Origin: Prevotella sp.
GTDB lineage: Bacteria > Bacteroidota > Bacteroidia > Bacteroidales > Bacteroidaceae
Direction: 5' to 3'
Assembly: GCA_017548605.1 (NCBI GenBank)
Contig: JAFYZT010000011.1
Coordinates: 34,306-98,305, forward strand
Length of the DNA: 64,000 bases
Position numbers and translations under genes: made by a program. Every line of letters starts with the position of its first letter. Positions within the stretch are counted from its first letter, which is position 1. Below the pieces are notes generated by a model. It saw only the letters and a list, made by a program, of their open reading frames with translations. It was not told the origin of the DNA and did no database searches. Positions 34,180 through 42,970 of this stretch are shown here, one piece after another.

Positions 34180-35820
34180 TTATTGTTTTTCGTAAATCAA
34201 TGTTTGGGTCGGTTTGTCGCACACCTCCGTTGGACCCCAATACTGGATGGGACCCGGATAAACGTAGCATGTCTCCCTTGCCCATTTGTCACGCATAGCG
34301 ACAAATGCTTTGAACGGTTTTCCATCGAGTTCAACGAGAGCCTTGCGAATAACGGGTTTCATCTCACCATTACGTTTTTCCATGTTCATCATCATCGTGA
34401 TGGGCACACCACCGGCAATCCACTGGTCAGCAGGTGCTGTAGTATTTTTGACGATAGCCATGTAACCTGTCTTTCCCGAGGCAATGAGCTGTGCGGCACT
34501 GGCACCCAGGGCATAGCAGTAGTCGGCGTCGTAGTTGGAAGGAGCGGCACAACGTCCTTCATATCCGAAGAAATGGTGGAGTGAAGCGAACTTGCCCACA
34601 TATTTTCCTTCTTTCTTCCATTCGGCGAGTCTGGCTTCGCACATGTCGGAGAGCAGTTTTTCCGTTTCGATGAGCGACACCTGCACATTTCCGTGCGGGT
34701 CACGGTCGAGTGACAGCTGACGTGCCACACCTGTAGGCAGTGTCTCAAAAGTAGCCGCGTTTTCCTTGGACAGGTGTTTGATGATATAGTCGCGCTGTGC
34801 ATTCTTGTCAAGATCTTTGTATTCTGCACCGTGCTCAGCGAGAAGGTCGTTGAGTTCCTGGATGAGTCGTCCGATGGCCGGGATAAACTCGATGAGTCCT
34901 TCGGGAACGATAACTGTACCGAAGTTCTTTCCATCCTGTGCCCTTACGGCGATGGCCTCGCACAGTTTGTCAACCACCTCGTTCAGTGTCATGTCTTTCT
35001 CCTGCACCTCTTCAGAGATGATGCACACGTTGGGCTGGCACTGCAGTGCACATTCGAGGGCGATATGGCTGGCTGAGCGTCCCATGACCTTGATGAAATG
35101 CCAGTATTTACGAGCCGAGTTACAGTCGCGTTCGATGTTACCGATAAGTTCGGCGTACGTTTTCGTGGCTGTATCGAATCCGAAGGACGTTTCAATCTGG
35201 TCGTTTTTAAGGTCGCCGTCGATGGTTTTCGGGCATCCTATCACCTGAACGCCTGTGTTTTGTGCAGCATAGTATTCAGCGAGCACACAAGCATTGGTAT
35301 TGGAATCGTCGCCACCGATGATAACCAGCGCGTTGATATTGAGTTCGCGAATGATTTCCAAGCCTTTTTCAAACTGGTCCACCTTCTCGAGTTTGGTACG
35401 TCCCGAGCCTATCATGTCGAAGCCGCCCGTGTTTCTGTACTCATCGACGATTTCCTTCGTCAGTTCCATATAGTGATGGTCAACGAGTCCACCAGGTCCG
35501 AGGATGAAGCCATAGAGTTTGTTTTCGGGATTCAGTTTTTTCACGGTATCGAAAAGACCCGTAATGACGTTGTGTCCGCCCGGAGCCTGTCCGCCACTGA
35601 GGATGACGCCCACGTTGACTCGTTTGTCAATTGCGCTATCGCCAGGAACGAATTCCACCAATGGCATGCCATAGGTGTGGGGGAACAACTTTTTGATTTC
35701 TTCCTGATTGTCAACACTTTGCGTAGGTTGACCTTCTTTTACCTTCACAGCACCGAGGAGAGCCTTTGGCAGTTTTGGCTGGTAATTGGCTCTTGCCTGT
35801 TGCAATGCACTTTTCTTCAT
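34180..35820 (-). CDS. pfp: PPi-dependent 6-phosphofructokinase
   Basis: 546 aa cytoplasmic glycolysis/gluconeogenesis enzyme that uses pyrophosphate to make fructose 1,6-bisphosphate reversibly. The 'GGDDSNT' motif (Asp in place of the ATP-PFK Gly) marks PPi use, followed by 'PKTIDGDLKND' with catalytic Lys/Asp and 'GRSASHIALECALQ'. The long (~550 aa) PfpB-like form is usual in Bacteroidales. A TAATTTTG box on the minus strand at 35903-35910 is a likely promoter element. Monocistronic. Confidence 0.95.
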   Translation of the reverse strand: MKKSALQQARANYQPKLPKALLGAVKVKEGQPTQSVDNQEEIKKLFPHTYGMPLVEFVPGDSAIDKRVNVGVILSGGQAPGGHNVITGLFDTVKKLNPENKLYGFILGPGGLVDHHYMELTKEIVDEYRNTGGFDMIGSGRTKLEKVDQFEKGLEIIRELNINALVIIGGDDSNTNACVLAEYYAAQNTGVQVIGCPKTIDGDLKNDQIETSFGFDTATKTYAELIGNIERDCNSARKYWHFIKVMGRSASHIALECALQCQPNVCIISEEVQEKDMTLNEVVDKLCEAIAVRAQDGKNFGTVIVPEGLIEFIPAIGRLIQELNDLLAEHGAEYKDLDKNAQRDYIIKHLSKENAATFETLPTGVARQLSLDRDPHGNVQVSLIETEKLLSDMCEARLAEWKKEGKYVGKFASLHHFFGYEGRCAAPSNYDADYCYALGASAAQLIASGKTGYMAIVKNTTAPADQWIAGGVPITMMMNMEKRNGEMKPVIRKALVELDGKPFKAFVAMRDKWARETCYVYPGPIQYWGPTEVCDKPTQTLIYEKQ

Positions 35821-36066
35821 GTTATTCTATTTTTTTATTGTTGAGTGTGAATATTTGAGGTAAGGGGTGAGAGTAATGTCTGGGGTATTTATAATGTGTG
35901 TGCAAAATTACTCATTTTGCATGAGACAAATGAAAGAAAATGAACAAAAATCATTTTTGAGTTACTTTTTTTTCAATAATCACTTGTCAATCCCGATTTT
36001 TTGTTTAATTTTGTGGTGCGTAGTGAATCCTCGCATAACACCCCTAACAAAAACAAAGAATCAGAC

Positions 36067-36342
36067 ATGCCAAACAAGAAAGACCTCAAAAAGACCATCA
36101 ACAACATTTGCAACGACGTATTGTCGGAGTGTGTGGCCGCCTCGTTATACAGTGGTAATGCCGACCCCTCTAATGTTGAGGCGTTGGTCACTTCGATAAT
36201 CATCACGCGCAACGATTTTGTCAACCGCATTTCCCATCCCGAGCCTGGCATGAAGCCGAAGTTATACTACGACAAGTTAGCTACTGACTTCAGTAAGCAG
36301 ATGTCCGAGATATTAGACCAGATTAACGCTTTGATAGAATGA
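36067..36342 (+). CDS. Small conserved protein of unknown function
   Basis: 91 aa, start at 36067 (MPNKKDLKKTINNICNDVLSE) behind a TAATTTTG element (36006-36013). Mostly helical, charged, without signal peptide or membrane segment; Cys15 and Cys22 are the only cysteines. It looks like a conserved Bacteroidales cytoplasmic protein, but I know no function. The acyltransferase gene starts 16 bp downstream, so both are probably in one operon with the large amidase-like gene. Confidence 0.75.
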   Translation: MPNKKDLKKTINNICNDVLSECVAASLYSGNADPSNVEALVTSIIITRNDFVNRISHPEPGMKPKLYYDKLATDFSKQMSEILDQINALIE

Positions 36343-36357
36343 TAATCCCGTCAAGCG

Positions 36358-36909
36358 ATGTGGAAGAGATTTTGCCGTTGGCTTTTGTATAAGCGTATGG
36401 GTTGGACGAAGGAGGTGACCGTTGCCCATCCCAAGAAATACATTATCTGTTTAGCCCCCCACACGAGCAACTGGGATTTTGTCTTGGGACAGTTGTATTC
36501 CGGTGCCGAAGGTTGGAGAATCCAGTTCCTGATGAAGAAGGAATGGTTTTTCTGGCCTTTAGGTTTATTATTTCGCCGTCTGGGTGGCATCCCTGTTTTC
36601 CGAGACAAACGTACGAGCATGACTGATTCTTTGGCCGACACTGCCCTTCATTCTGATGAGTTTCACCTGACGATAACCCCTGAGGGTACACGTTCGGCGA
36701 ACCCGGAATGGAAGAAAGGTTTTTACATCATCGCTATGAAGGCCCACCTTCCCATTTTATTGTATGGTGTGGATTACAAGAAGAAACTCATCCAATGTAC
36801 AGAGAGCGTTGTCCCTTCTGGCGACATGGACAGCGACATGAAAACTATTAAACACTATTTCAAGAATTTCCGTGGCAAGCACCCGGAGAATTTCACGATT
36901 GGAGAATAA
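36358..36909 (+). CDS. 1-acylglycerol-3-phosphate acyltransferase-like protein
   Basis: 183 aa, short PlsC-type acyltransferase. The catalytic HX4D is 'PHTSNWDF', the substrate motif is 'TPEGTRSANPEWKKGFYIIA' and the fourth motif 'LPILLYGVDYKKK'. It lacks the N-terminal membrane helices of full-length PlsC, so it may acylate another substrate (ornithine lipid or lysophospholipid). It sits between two unknown genes with 16-bp and 2-bp spacings, indicating an operon. Confidence 0.88.
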   Translation: MWKRFCRWLLYKRMGWTKEVTVAHPKKYIICLAPHTSNWDFVLGQLYSGAEGWRIQFLMKKEWFFWPLGLLFRRLGGIPVFRDKRTSMTDSLADTALHSDEFHLTITPEGTRSANPEWKKGFYIIAMKAHLPILLYGVDYKKKLIQCTESVVPSGDMDSDMKTIKHYFKNFRGKHPENFTIGE

Positions 36910-36911
36910 TC

Positions 36912-39839
36912 ATGACTTTATTTCGCATCAAAACCAGCATCATCACCCTTCTTTTGTTATCGGTTGTCAGTCAACGACTTTACAGTCAGAGCAGCGAGCA
37001 ACGCGATGTGATACAGAAACGGCTTGAGACTTTTTTCGCCGATTACCAAGCCAGGAACACCAATTATCAACTGAAGTCGAAGATGACCAGTTTCCGTGTT
37101 GATGAAGAAGAAAGCACCCTCATCATCAATGCCGATGCAAAATTTTCAGAGCAGGAGTTGACTCCCGCCATTGTCGATGACATCTACGACCAGATTCGTC
37201 ATTCCCTACCCTCACCTTATAACCGCTATCGTGTTCGCGTGATGACTAACGGGCACGAACTAAGCACCTTTATACCCAACCGTTTGGCAGAACGCAGGGA
37301 CCGCAGCCGCACCTGGGGCAGTCTGGACTACGAAGGCCGTCCCTGGGTGACCAACGTCTCCCACCCGCATGAGGTGACCGAGGGTCTGGAAGGGCGCCAT
37401 CTGTCCATCGGTGCCAGCCATGGCAAGTATTACGACAAGAACAAAGGGCAGTGGAAATGGCAGCGTCCGAACCTGTTCTGCACCACTGAGGACCTGTTTA
37501 CACAGACCATCGTCGTCCCCTATCTGATGCCGATGTTGGAGAACGCAGGTGCCATAGTCTTCTCTCCCCGGGAGCGCGACTGGCAACGCAGGGAAGTGAT
37601 CGTCGACAACGACGGCAGCACGTCGGGGCGCTACGACGAACGCAACGGAGCCTATGCTTGGACGACCACGGAGCAGAGCGGTTTCGCTCGTCATGGCGGC
37701 ACCTACCGTGATGGTGAGAACCCCTTTGTTGCCGGCAGTGCCCGCATGGTGGAGAGCACCGGCAAGAAAGACGTGAGCAGCATCTCTTACCAGCCCGATA
37801 TACCTGAGAGCGGTCGTTATGCCGTGTATGTGAGTTACCAAACACTTCCCAACAGTATCGACGACGCCCATTATATCGTCTGGCACAAAGGTCAGGCTAC
37901 CCATTTCCGAGTGAATCAACGCATGGGCGGCAGCACCTGGGTATATTTAGGCACCTTTGATTTTGACAAGGGCATGAGTGCCGGCAACCGTGTGGAGTTA
38001 GTCAATGACAGCGAGGGTCACGGCGTTGTCAGTGCTGATGCCGTCCGTTTTGGTGGTGGCATGGGCAATATCACCCGTGGCGGGAGCACCAGTGGTGTTC
38101 CTCGTTGTCTGGAAGGTTCCCGTTATTTTGCCCAGTGGGCAGGTGCCCCGTATAGTGTATATAGTTCGAAGGAGGGCAAGGACGACTATGGTGACGACAT
38201 CAATGTCCGTTCGCTGTTCAGCAACTGGATAGGCGGCGGCAGCGTGTTTATCCCCGGTCAGAGTGGTAAGAAAGTGCCCATCGAGTTGGAGTTGGCAGTC
38301 CACAGTGATGCCGGTTACGACCGTACCGGCGGCAATGAGTTCATCGGGACCTTGGCTATCTGCACCACCCAGTACAACGAAGGCCGTTTAGATGCCGGTA
38401 TTTCCCGCCTTGCATCCCGCGACTTCGCCGATGCCCTGTTGGAAGGAGCATATAGAGACCTGCGTTACCGTTACAAGAAATGGTACAAACGAGTTATTTA
38501 CGACCGCAACTATTCCGAGAGTCGTCTGCCCGCCGTTCCCTCTGCCATCATCGAGACCATGTCGCACCAGAATTTCGGTGACATGCGTTATGGTCTGGAC
38601 CCCAATTTCCGTTTCACCCTGGCCCGTTCGATCTATAAGACCATCCTCCGTTTCGTGAACGAGATGCATGGCACCAGCTATACCGTTCAGCCCTTACAGC
38701 CCAACAGTTTCCAAATTGAATTCAGTGGCAAAGACAAGGTGAAGCTCAGTTGGAGCGGCACCCGTGACCCTCAGGAACCCACCGCCGATGCCAGTTCATT
38801 TAATGTGTACTGTGCTGTGGACGATGGTGGTTTCGACAATGGCACCAATGTGAAAGGCACCAGTTGTCTCATTGACTTGGAGCAGGGAAGGCTTTATCAT
38901 TTCCGCGTTACCGCCGTCAATAAAGGCGGTGAGAGTTTCCCCAGCGAGGTGCTCTCTGCGTGCAGTCAACCCGGAGCAAGCCAGACGGTGCTTATCGTGA
39001 ACGGTTTCCATCGTCTCACCTCCCCTGCCATCATTGACACCGGCGACCGCAAAGGTTTCGATTTGGATGCCGACCCTGGTATCACCTACGGTCCTACGGC
39101 CGGATGGAATGGTCGTCAGACCATTTTCGACAACAGTCAACGCGGCAAGGAAGGACCTGGGTCACTGGGGTACGGTGGTGACGAGTTGGTAGGCCGTTTC
39201 ATTGCCGGCAACGATTTTAATTATGTGAAAACCCATGCTGAGGCCATCCATTCCGCCTTGAGTTACAATATTGTCAGTTGTTCGAGCGAGTCGGTGGAGA
39301 GTGGCAAAATAAAGCTGGGCAATTACGACTGTGTGGACCTTGTCCTTGGTCTGGAGCGCAACGACGGTCGTTCATTGGTGTTGTACCAAGCCTTCAGCAG
39401 CACCATGCAACAGAAGTTGTCACAATATGCGAAGCAGCATGGCAGCCTGTTGGTGAGCGGCTCGTTTGTCGGTTCCGATATGACGGAGAAGAAAGAGCAG
39501 CAATTCCTCTCTAATGTATTGAAGGTGCATTTTGGTGGCAGCGATCGTGGCACACATGGCAGTCAGGTGCAGGGTCTCGGTGGTACTTTCTCTTTCTACA
39601 GCAGGATGAACGAGGAACATTACGCTGCGCCTACGCCCGACATACTTCAACCTATGCAGCCCGGCATCTGCGCCATGCTGTATGGTGATGGCCGTTCCGC
39701 CGCCGTGGCCTACAGCGGTAATGATTACCGTTGTTTCACCATGGGATTCCCCTTTGAGTGCTTGCAGTCGAAGCAGGACCAGGGGCACGTGATGCGAGGC
39801 ATTATGAGCTACTTGTTGAAAGGGAAGAAAAAGAAGTGA
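36912..39839 (+). CDS. Large secreted protein: divergent Amidase_3 fold with inserted golvesin-like domain and fibronectin III domain
   Basis: 975 aa with signal peptide (ends LYSQ). Residues ~160-575 contain all four zinc/catalytic positions of N-acetylmuramoyl-L-alanine amidases in order: His170 ('SIGASHGKYYD'), Glu193 ('TTEDLFTQTIVVPYLMPML'), His464 ('ELAVHSDAGY') and Glu548 ('SAIIETMSHQNFGDM'). Between ~235 and ~400 a domain like the golvesin C-terminal/xanthan-lyase carbohydrate-binding module is inserted ('GRYAVYVSYQTLPNSIDDAHYIVWHKGQ', cut by me). A fibronectin III domain (~610-695) and a C-terminal 'DYVLG..R' domain follow. Bacteroidales homologues are often named xanthan lyase, probably wrongly. 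Role in wall or surface glycan processing is inference. Confidence 0.78.
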   Translation: MTLFRIKTSIITLLLLSVVSQRLYSQSSEQRDVIQKRLETFFADYQARNTNYQLKSKMTSFRVDEEESTLIINADAKFSEQELTPAIVDDIYDQIRHSLPSPYNRYRVRVMTNGHELSTFIPNRLAERRDRSRTWGSLDYEGRPWVTNVSHPHEVTEGLEGRHLSIGASHGKYYDKNKGQWKWQRPNLFCTTEDLFTQTIVVPYLMPMLENAGAIVFSPRERDWQRREVIVDNDGSTSGRYDERNGAYAWTTTEQSGFARHGGTYRDGENPFVAGSARMVESTGKKDVSSISYQPDIPESGRYAVYVSYQTLPNSIDDAHYIVWHKGQATHFRVNQRMGGSTWVYLGTFDFDKGMSAGNRVELVNDSEGHGVVSADAVRFGGGMGNITRGGSTSGVPRCLEGSRYFAQWAGAPYSVYSSKEGKDDYGDDINVRSLFSNWIGGGSVFIPGQSGKKVPIELELAVHSDAGYDRTGGNEFIGTLAICTTQYNEGRLDAGISRLASRDFADALLEGAYRDLRYRYKKWYKRVIYDRNYSESRLPAVPSAIIETMSHQNFGDMRYGLDPNFRFTLARSIYKTILRFVNEMHGTSYTVQPLQPNSFQIEFSGKDKVKLSWSGTRDPQEPTADASSFNVYCAVDDGGFDNGTNVKGTSCLIDLEQGRLYHFRVTAVNKGGESFPSEVLSACSQPGASQTVLIVNGFHRLTSPAIIDTGDRKGFDLDADPGITYGPTAGWNGRQTIFDNSQRGKEGPGSLGYGGDELVGRFIAGNDFNYVKTHAEAIHSALSYNIVSCSSESVESGKIKLGNYDCVDLVLGLERNDGRSLVLYQAFSSTMQQKLSQYAKQHGSLLVSGSFVGSDMTEKKEQQFLSNVLKVHFGGSDRGTHGSQVQGLGGTFSFYSRMNEEHYAAPTPDILQPMQPGICAMLYGDGRSAAVAYSGNDYRCFTMGFPFECLQSKQDQGHVMRGIMSYLLKGKKKK

Positions 39840-39864
39840 GAGGTGAGAAGTGAGGGGTGAGAGA
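39838..39864 (+). repeat. GTGAGAGG-type short array
   Basis: GAGAGGTGAGAAGTGAGGGGTGAG-like units directly after the preceding stop codon. The same unit type lies inside nspC at 54446-54480. Confidence 0.65.
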
Positions 39865-39906
39865 TTACCCTAAACAACTATATTTAAAATTCAAACATTC
39901 ATAAAT

Positions 39907-40236
39907 ATGACACACAAGATACAAGCCAATGCTTCGGGTACACGGAGCATAGAAGTGAGTGACCTCCATTTGCAAACCCTCCGTCGTTACCGGCTGTTGG
40001 ATCAGTTGGTTGGCAGCGACGGTATTATTGACGAAACCGTCGTCGATAAGTTGAAGATGACCGTCCGTTCGTTGCTCAGCGGTGCTTTTGGCAGCGACAA
40101 AGACCTTTTGGACCTTTGTCTGGATGTGATTTACAATAAGCATATGAAATCAATCGGTCTGACTAATCTGCTGGCTTTATACAAGGAGTGGGAGGAGAAA
40201 GAAGAAAAGGAAGAGGAAGAGAAGGAGGAGGTATAG
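39907..40236 (+). CDS. Small unknown protein with Glu/Lys-rich tail
   Basis: 109 aa, cytoplasmic-looking, helical ('EVSDLHLQTLRRYRLLDQLVGSDG', cut here). No known domain. The last 18 residues are Lys/Glu only apart from one Trp and the final Val (EWEEKEEKEEEEKEEV) and are encoded by an uninterrupted GAA/GAG purine run (40189-40235) like the intergenic arrays, so this tail may be a repeat expansion into the gene rather than a functional domain. It precedes ygiQ by 27 bp. Confidence 0.7.
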   Translation: MTHKIQANASGTRSIEVSDLHLQTLRRYRLLDQLVGSDGIIDETVVDKLKMTVRSLLSGAFGSDKDLLDLCLDVIYNKHMKSIGLTNLLALYKEWEEKEEKEEEEKEEV

Positions 40237-40263
40237 AAGTAAGAATGAAAGGAGTGAAGACAA

Positions 40264-42234
40264 ATGCTTAAGGGGGAACGGCAGGCATCGTCACTGCAGC
40301 TGTCCGACTGGTTACCAACAACTAAGAAGGAGGTTGAGATACGCGGATGGGAAGAGTTAGACGTGATACTTTTCTCAGGTGATGCTTATGTGGACCATCC
40401 CTCTTTTGGCGCTGCCGTCATCGGTCGTTGTCTGGAGGCCGCCGGCTACAAGGTAGCCATCGTTCCCCAACCTGACTGGCACGGTGATTTCCGTGATTTT
40501 AAGAAGTTGGGACGTCCCCGTTTGTTTTTCGGCATCTCTCCCGGCTGCATGGACTCGATGGTAAATAAATACACCGCCAACCGTCGTCTGCGCAGTGAAG
40601 ACGCTTATAGTCCCGATGGTCGGCACGACTGTCGTCCCGAATACCCCACTATTGTTTACACACAGATTTTAAAACGTCTGTACCCCGACGTTCCTGTGGT
40701 GTTGGGCGGCATAGAAGCCAGCATGCGGCGTCTGACGCATTATGACTACTGGCAGGACCGTCTGCGCCCCAGTATTCTTCACGATTCCGGTGCTGACATG
40801 ATTATCTACGGTATGGGCGAGCACGCCATCGTGGAGCTCTGTCGTCAACTGTCCGACGGTGTGCCGATGACCAGTCTGCACAGTCTGCCTCAGACCGTGT
40901 TTCTATGCAGGGAGGGTGACATACCCGGCGGCATCAACGACAAAGATATCCTATTGAACAGCCATGAAACCTGCTTGCGTGACAAACGTGCCGAAGCAGC
41001 CAACTACCGCCATATAGAAGAAGAGTCGAACAAAATCCATGCTCAACGGCTGTTGCAAAAGACCGGTGAGTGGTACACGGTGGTCAACCCACCCTATCCT
41101 CCGATGAGCACAGCTGACCTTGATGCCGTTTACGACCTGCCTTACACCCGTCTGCCCCACCCCAAATACAAGGGCAAGCGCATTCCCGCTTACGATATGA
41201 TTAAGCACTCGGTGAATATCCACCGTGGCTGTTTTGGCGGCTGTGCCTTCTGTACCATCAGTGCACATCAAGGCAAGTTCATCGTCTGCCGCAGCAAGGA
41301 GAATATCCTTCGTGAGGTGCAAAAGATTTCCCTATTGGATGATTTTCGTGGTTACTTAAGCGATTTGGGTGGTCCCTCCGCTAACATGTACGGTATGGGC
41401 GGGCGAAACAAAAAAGCCTGTGAGGCATGTAAGCGTCCCTCGTGCATCCATCCCGCTATTTGTCCGAATCTGAATACCGACCACAGCGCCCTCTTAGACG
41501 TCTATCATGCTGTGGACGCATTACCCTACATCAAGAAAAGTTTCATTGGCAGCGGCGTTCGTTACGACCTGCTGCTACACCATAGTGCTGACGAGAAAAC
41601 CAATGCTGCCGCCCGCGCCTACACCCGTGAGTTAATCTGCCATCATGTGAGCGGCAGACTGAAGGTGGCTCCCGAGCATACCAGCGACCGTGTGCTTCAT
41701 CTGATGCGCAAACCCTCGTTCCAGCAGTTTAAGGCATTCAAACAGGTGTTCGACCAGTTGAACGAACACGAGCACCTGCGCCAACAGCTCATCCCCTATT
41801 TCATCAGCAGCCATCCAGGATGCCAAGCCGTTGACATGGCAGAGTTGGCCGCCATCACCAAACGGCTGGACTTCCATTTGGAACAGGTTCAAGACTTCAC
41901 GCCCACCCCCATGACCATCAGCACAGAGATGTGGTATACAGGTTACGACCCCTATACGCTGGAAGAGGTGTATTCCGCCCGTGGTCCCCAAGAGAAGTTG
42001 GCACAACGACAGTTTTTCTTCTGGTATCAACCGTCGGAACGTCCAAAGATAGAGCGCGAGTTACGAAAGCTTGGACGTGCAGACCTCCTCCGCCAATTAT
42101 ATGACACCCATTCCCGACCCATCCCTATGGGAAGGGAGGCCAAACGATCCAACGACCATGACCATCATAGAAAGCCTCAGCAGGGGGAAAAACCCCGCCG
42201 CGATGTCGGAAGACGCCATCGTGGTCACCGCTGA
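40264..42234 (+). CDS. ygiQ: YgiQ-family radical SAM protein
   Basis: 656 aa. The N-terminal B12-binding-like domain ('LFSGDAYVDHPSFGAAVIGRCLEAAGY') is followed by the radical SAM core with Cys323, Cys327 and Cys330 in 'RGCFGGCAFCTISAHQG', and a Cys-rich 'CEACKRPSCIHPAICPN' insert that may bind a second cluster. Substrate unknown. The family core ends near residue 613 ('ADLLRQLYD'); the remaining ~43 residues are basic, begin at a CCCATCCCTATGGGAAGGG palindrome and are read in a frame overlapping the next gene by 77 bp, so they are probably a spurious extension. Confidence 0.9.
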   Translation: MLKGERQASSLQLSDWLPTTKKEVEIRGWEELDVILFSGDAYVDHPSFGAAVIGRCLEAAGYKVAIVPQPDWHGDFRDFKKLGRPRLFFGISPGCMDSMVNKYTANRRLRSEDAYSPDGRHDCRPEYPTIVYTQILKRLYPDVPVVLGGIEASMRRLTHYDYWQDRLRPSILHDSGADMIIYGMGEHAIVELCRQLSDGVPMTSLHSLPQTVFLCREGDIPGGINDKDILLNSHETCLRDKRAEAANYRHIEEESNKIHAQRLLQKTGEWYTVVNPPYPPMSTADLDAVYDLPYTRLPHPKYKGKRIPAYDMIKHSVNIHRGCFGGCAFCTISAHQGKFIVCRSKENILREVQKISLLDDFRGYLSDLGGPSANMYGMGGRNKKACEACKRPSCIHPAICPNLNTDHSALLDVYHAVDALPYIKKSFIGSGVRYDLLLHHSADEKTNAAARAYTRELICHHVSGRLKVAPEHTSDRVLHLMRKPSFQQFKAFKQVFDQLNEHEHLRQQLIPYFISSHPGCQAVDMAELAAITKRLDFHLEQVQDFTPTPMTISTEMWYTGYDPYTLEEVYSARGPQEKLAQRQFFFWYQPSERPKIERELRKLGRADLLRQLYDTHSRPIPMGREAKRSNDHDHHRKPQQGEKPRRDVGRRHRGHR

Positions 42235-42970
42235 TTTCGTGGCTGTCATCGACGGCAGCACAAGCAAGACAGACCGTTGTTTGTGCGAGAGAATGACCAA
42301 TGGCCAATTGGCCTCTACCACCATAGCACGATTTATCGAGACCATGCCATCCGACTGGGACTGTGAGCAGTTCTGCCATGAGGTAACACGTCATATCCAA
42401 CGGAAATACCATACATACAACATTGACGCCAGCACCTTGTCGTGCTGCCCTGAAAAGCGCATGACAGCCAGTGCCATCATCTACAGTGTTGCACGCCAAG
42501 AGATATGGATGGTGGGCGACTGTCAATGTCTGGTGAACGGACAGATGTTCACCAATGAGAAACCCTCCGAGCATGCCAATGCCGAGCGACGCGCAGCCTA
42601 TCTCCATCAGGTTTTGGAAGAAGGTAGTGTCACCGTCGACGAGCTTCGCCATAACGACATCGGCAGAGCTGCCATCCATAGCGACCTCATCGCCTCCTGC
42701 CGCAGACAGAACAAAGACTTTGCCGTGATTGACGGTTTTCCCATCGCTATGGAACATGTACGAGTACTTCTTGTTCCTGAGGTCGAAGAGTTGGTTTTGG
42801 CCAGCGACGGCTATCCTAAGTTATTCTGTGATTTAGCTTCAACCGAAGCCTATTTGTCGCAAGTGATTCGTGAAGACCCATTGTTCATCCGCCTCCATCC
42901 TGCCACGAAAGGAGTGATGGCTGGCAACGAATCGTTCGATGACCGTTCCTATATCCGTTTCAGGGTTTGA
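42158..42970 (+). CDS. PP2C-like phosphatase fold protein
   Basis: 270 aa from the ATG at 42158 (MTIIESLSRGKNP). Three PP2C-type metal motifs are visible in the right order: 'FVAVIDGST' (Asp32-Gly), 'IWMVGDCQCL' (GD) and 'LVLASDGYP' (SDG). The usual DGMGGH is shortened, so it may be a divergent phosphatase or a sensor-like homologue; the substrate is unknown. Its start lies within the overlong end of ygiQ. It converges with the phytase-like gene with an 11-bp overlap. Confidence 0.75.
   Translation: MTIIESLSRGKNPAAMSEDAIVVTADFVAVIDGSTSKTDRCLCERMTNGQLASTTIARFIETMPSDWDCEQFCHEVTRHIQRKYHTYNIDASTLSCCPEKRMTASAIIYSVARQEIWMVGDCQCLVNGQMFTNEKPSEHANAERRAAYLHQVLEEGSVTVDELRHNDIGRAAIHSDLIASCRRQNKDFAVIDGFPIAMEHVRVLLVPEVEELVLASDGYPKLFCDLASTEAYLSQVIREDPLFIRLHPATKGVMAGNESFDDRSYIRFRV

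Noticed and set aside
35098-35844. Long plus-strand open frame opposite pfp, and similar long frames opposite uxaC, glgP and glycogen synthase
   Set aside because: They mirror the codon structure of well-recognised genes on the other strand, have no signal or domain motifs and no promoter.
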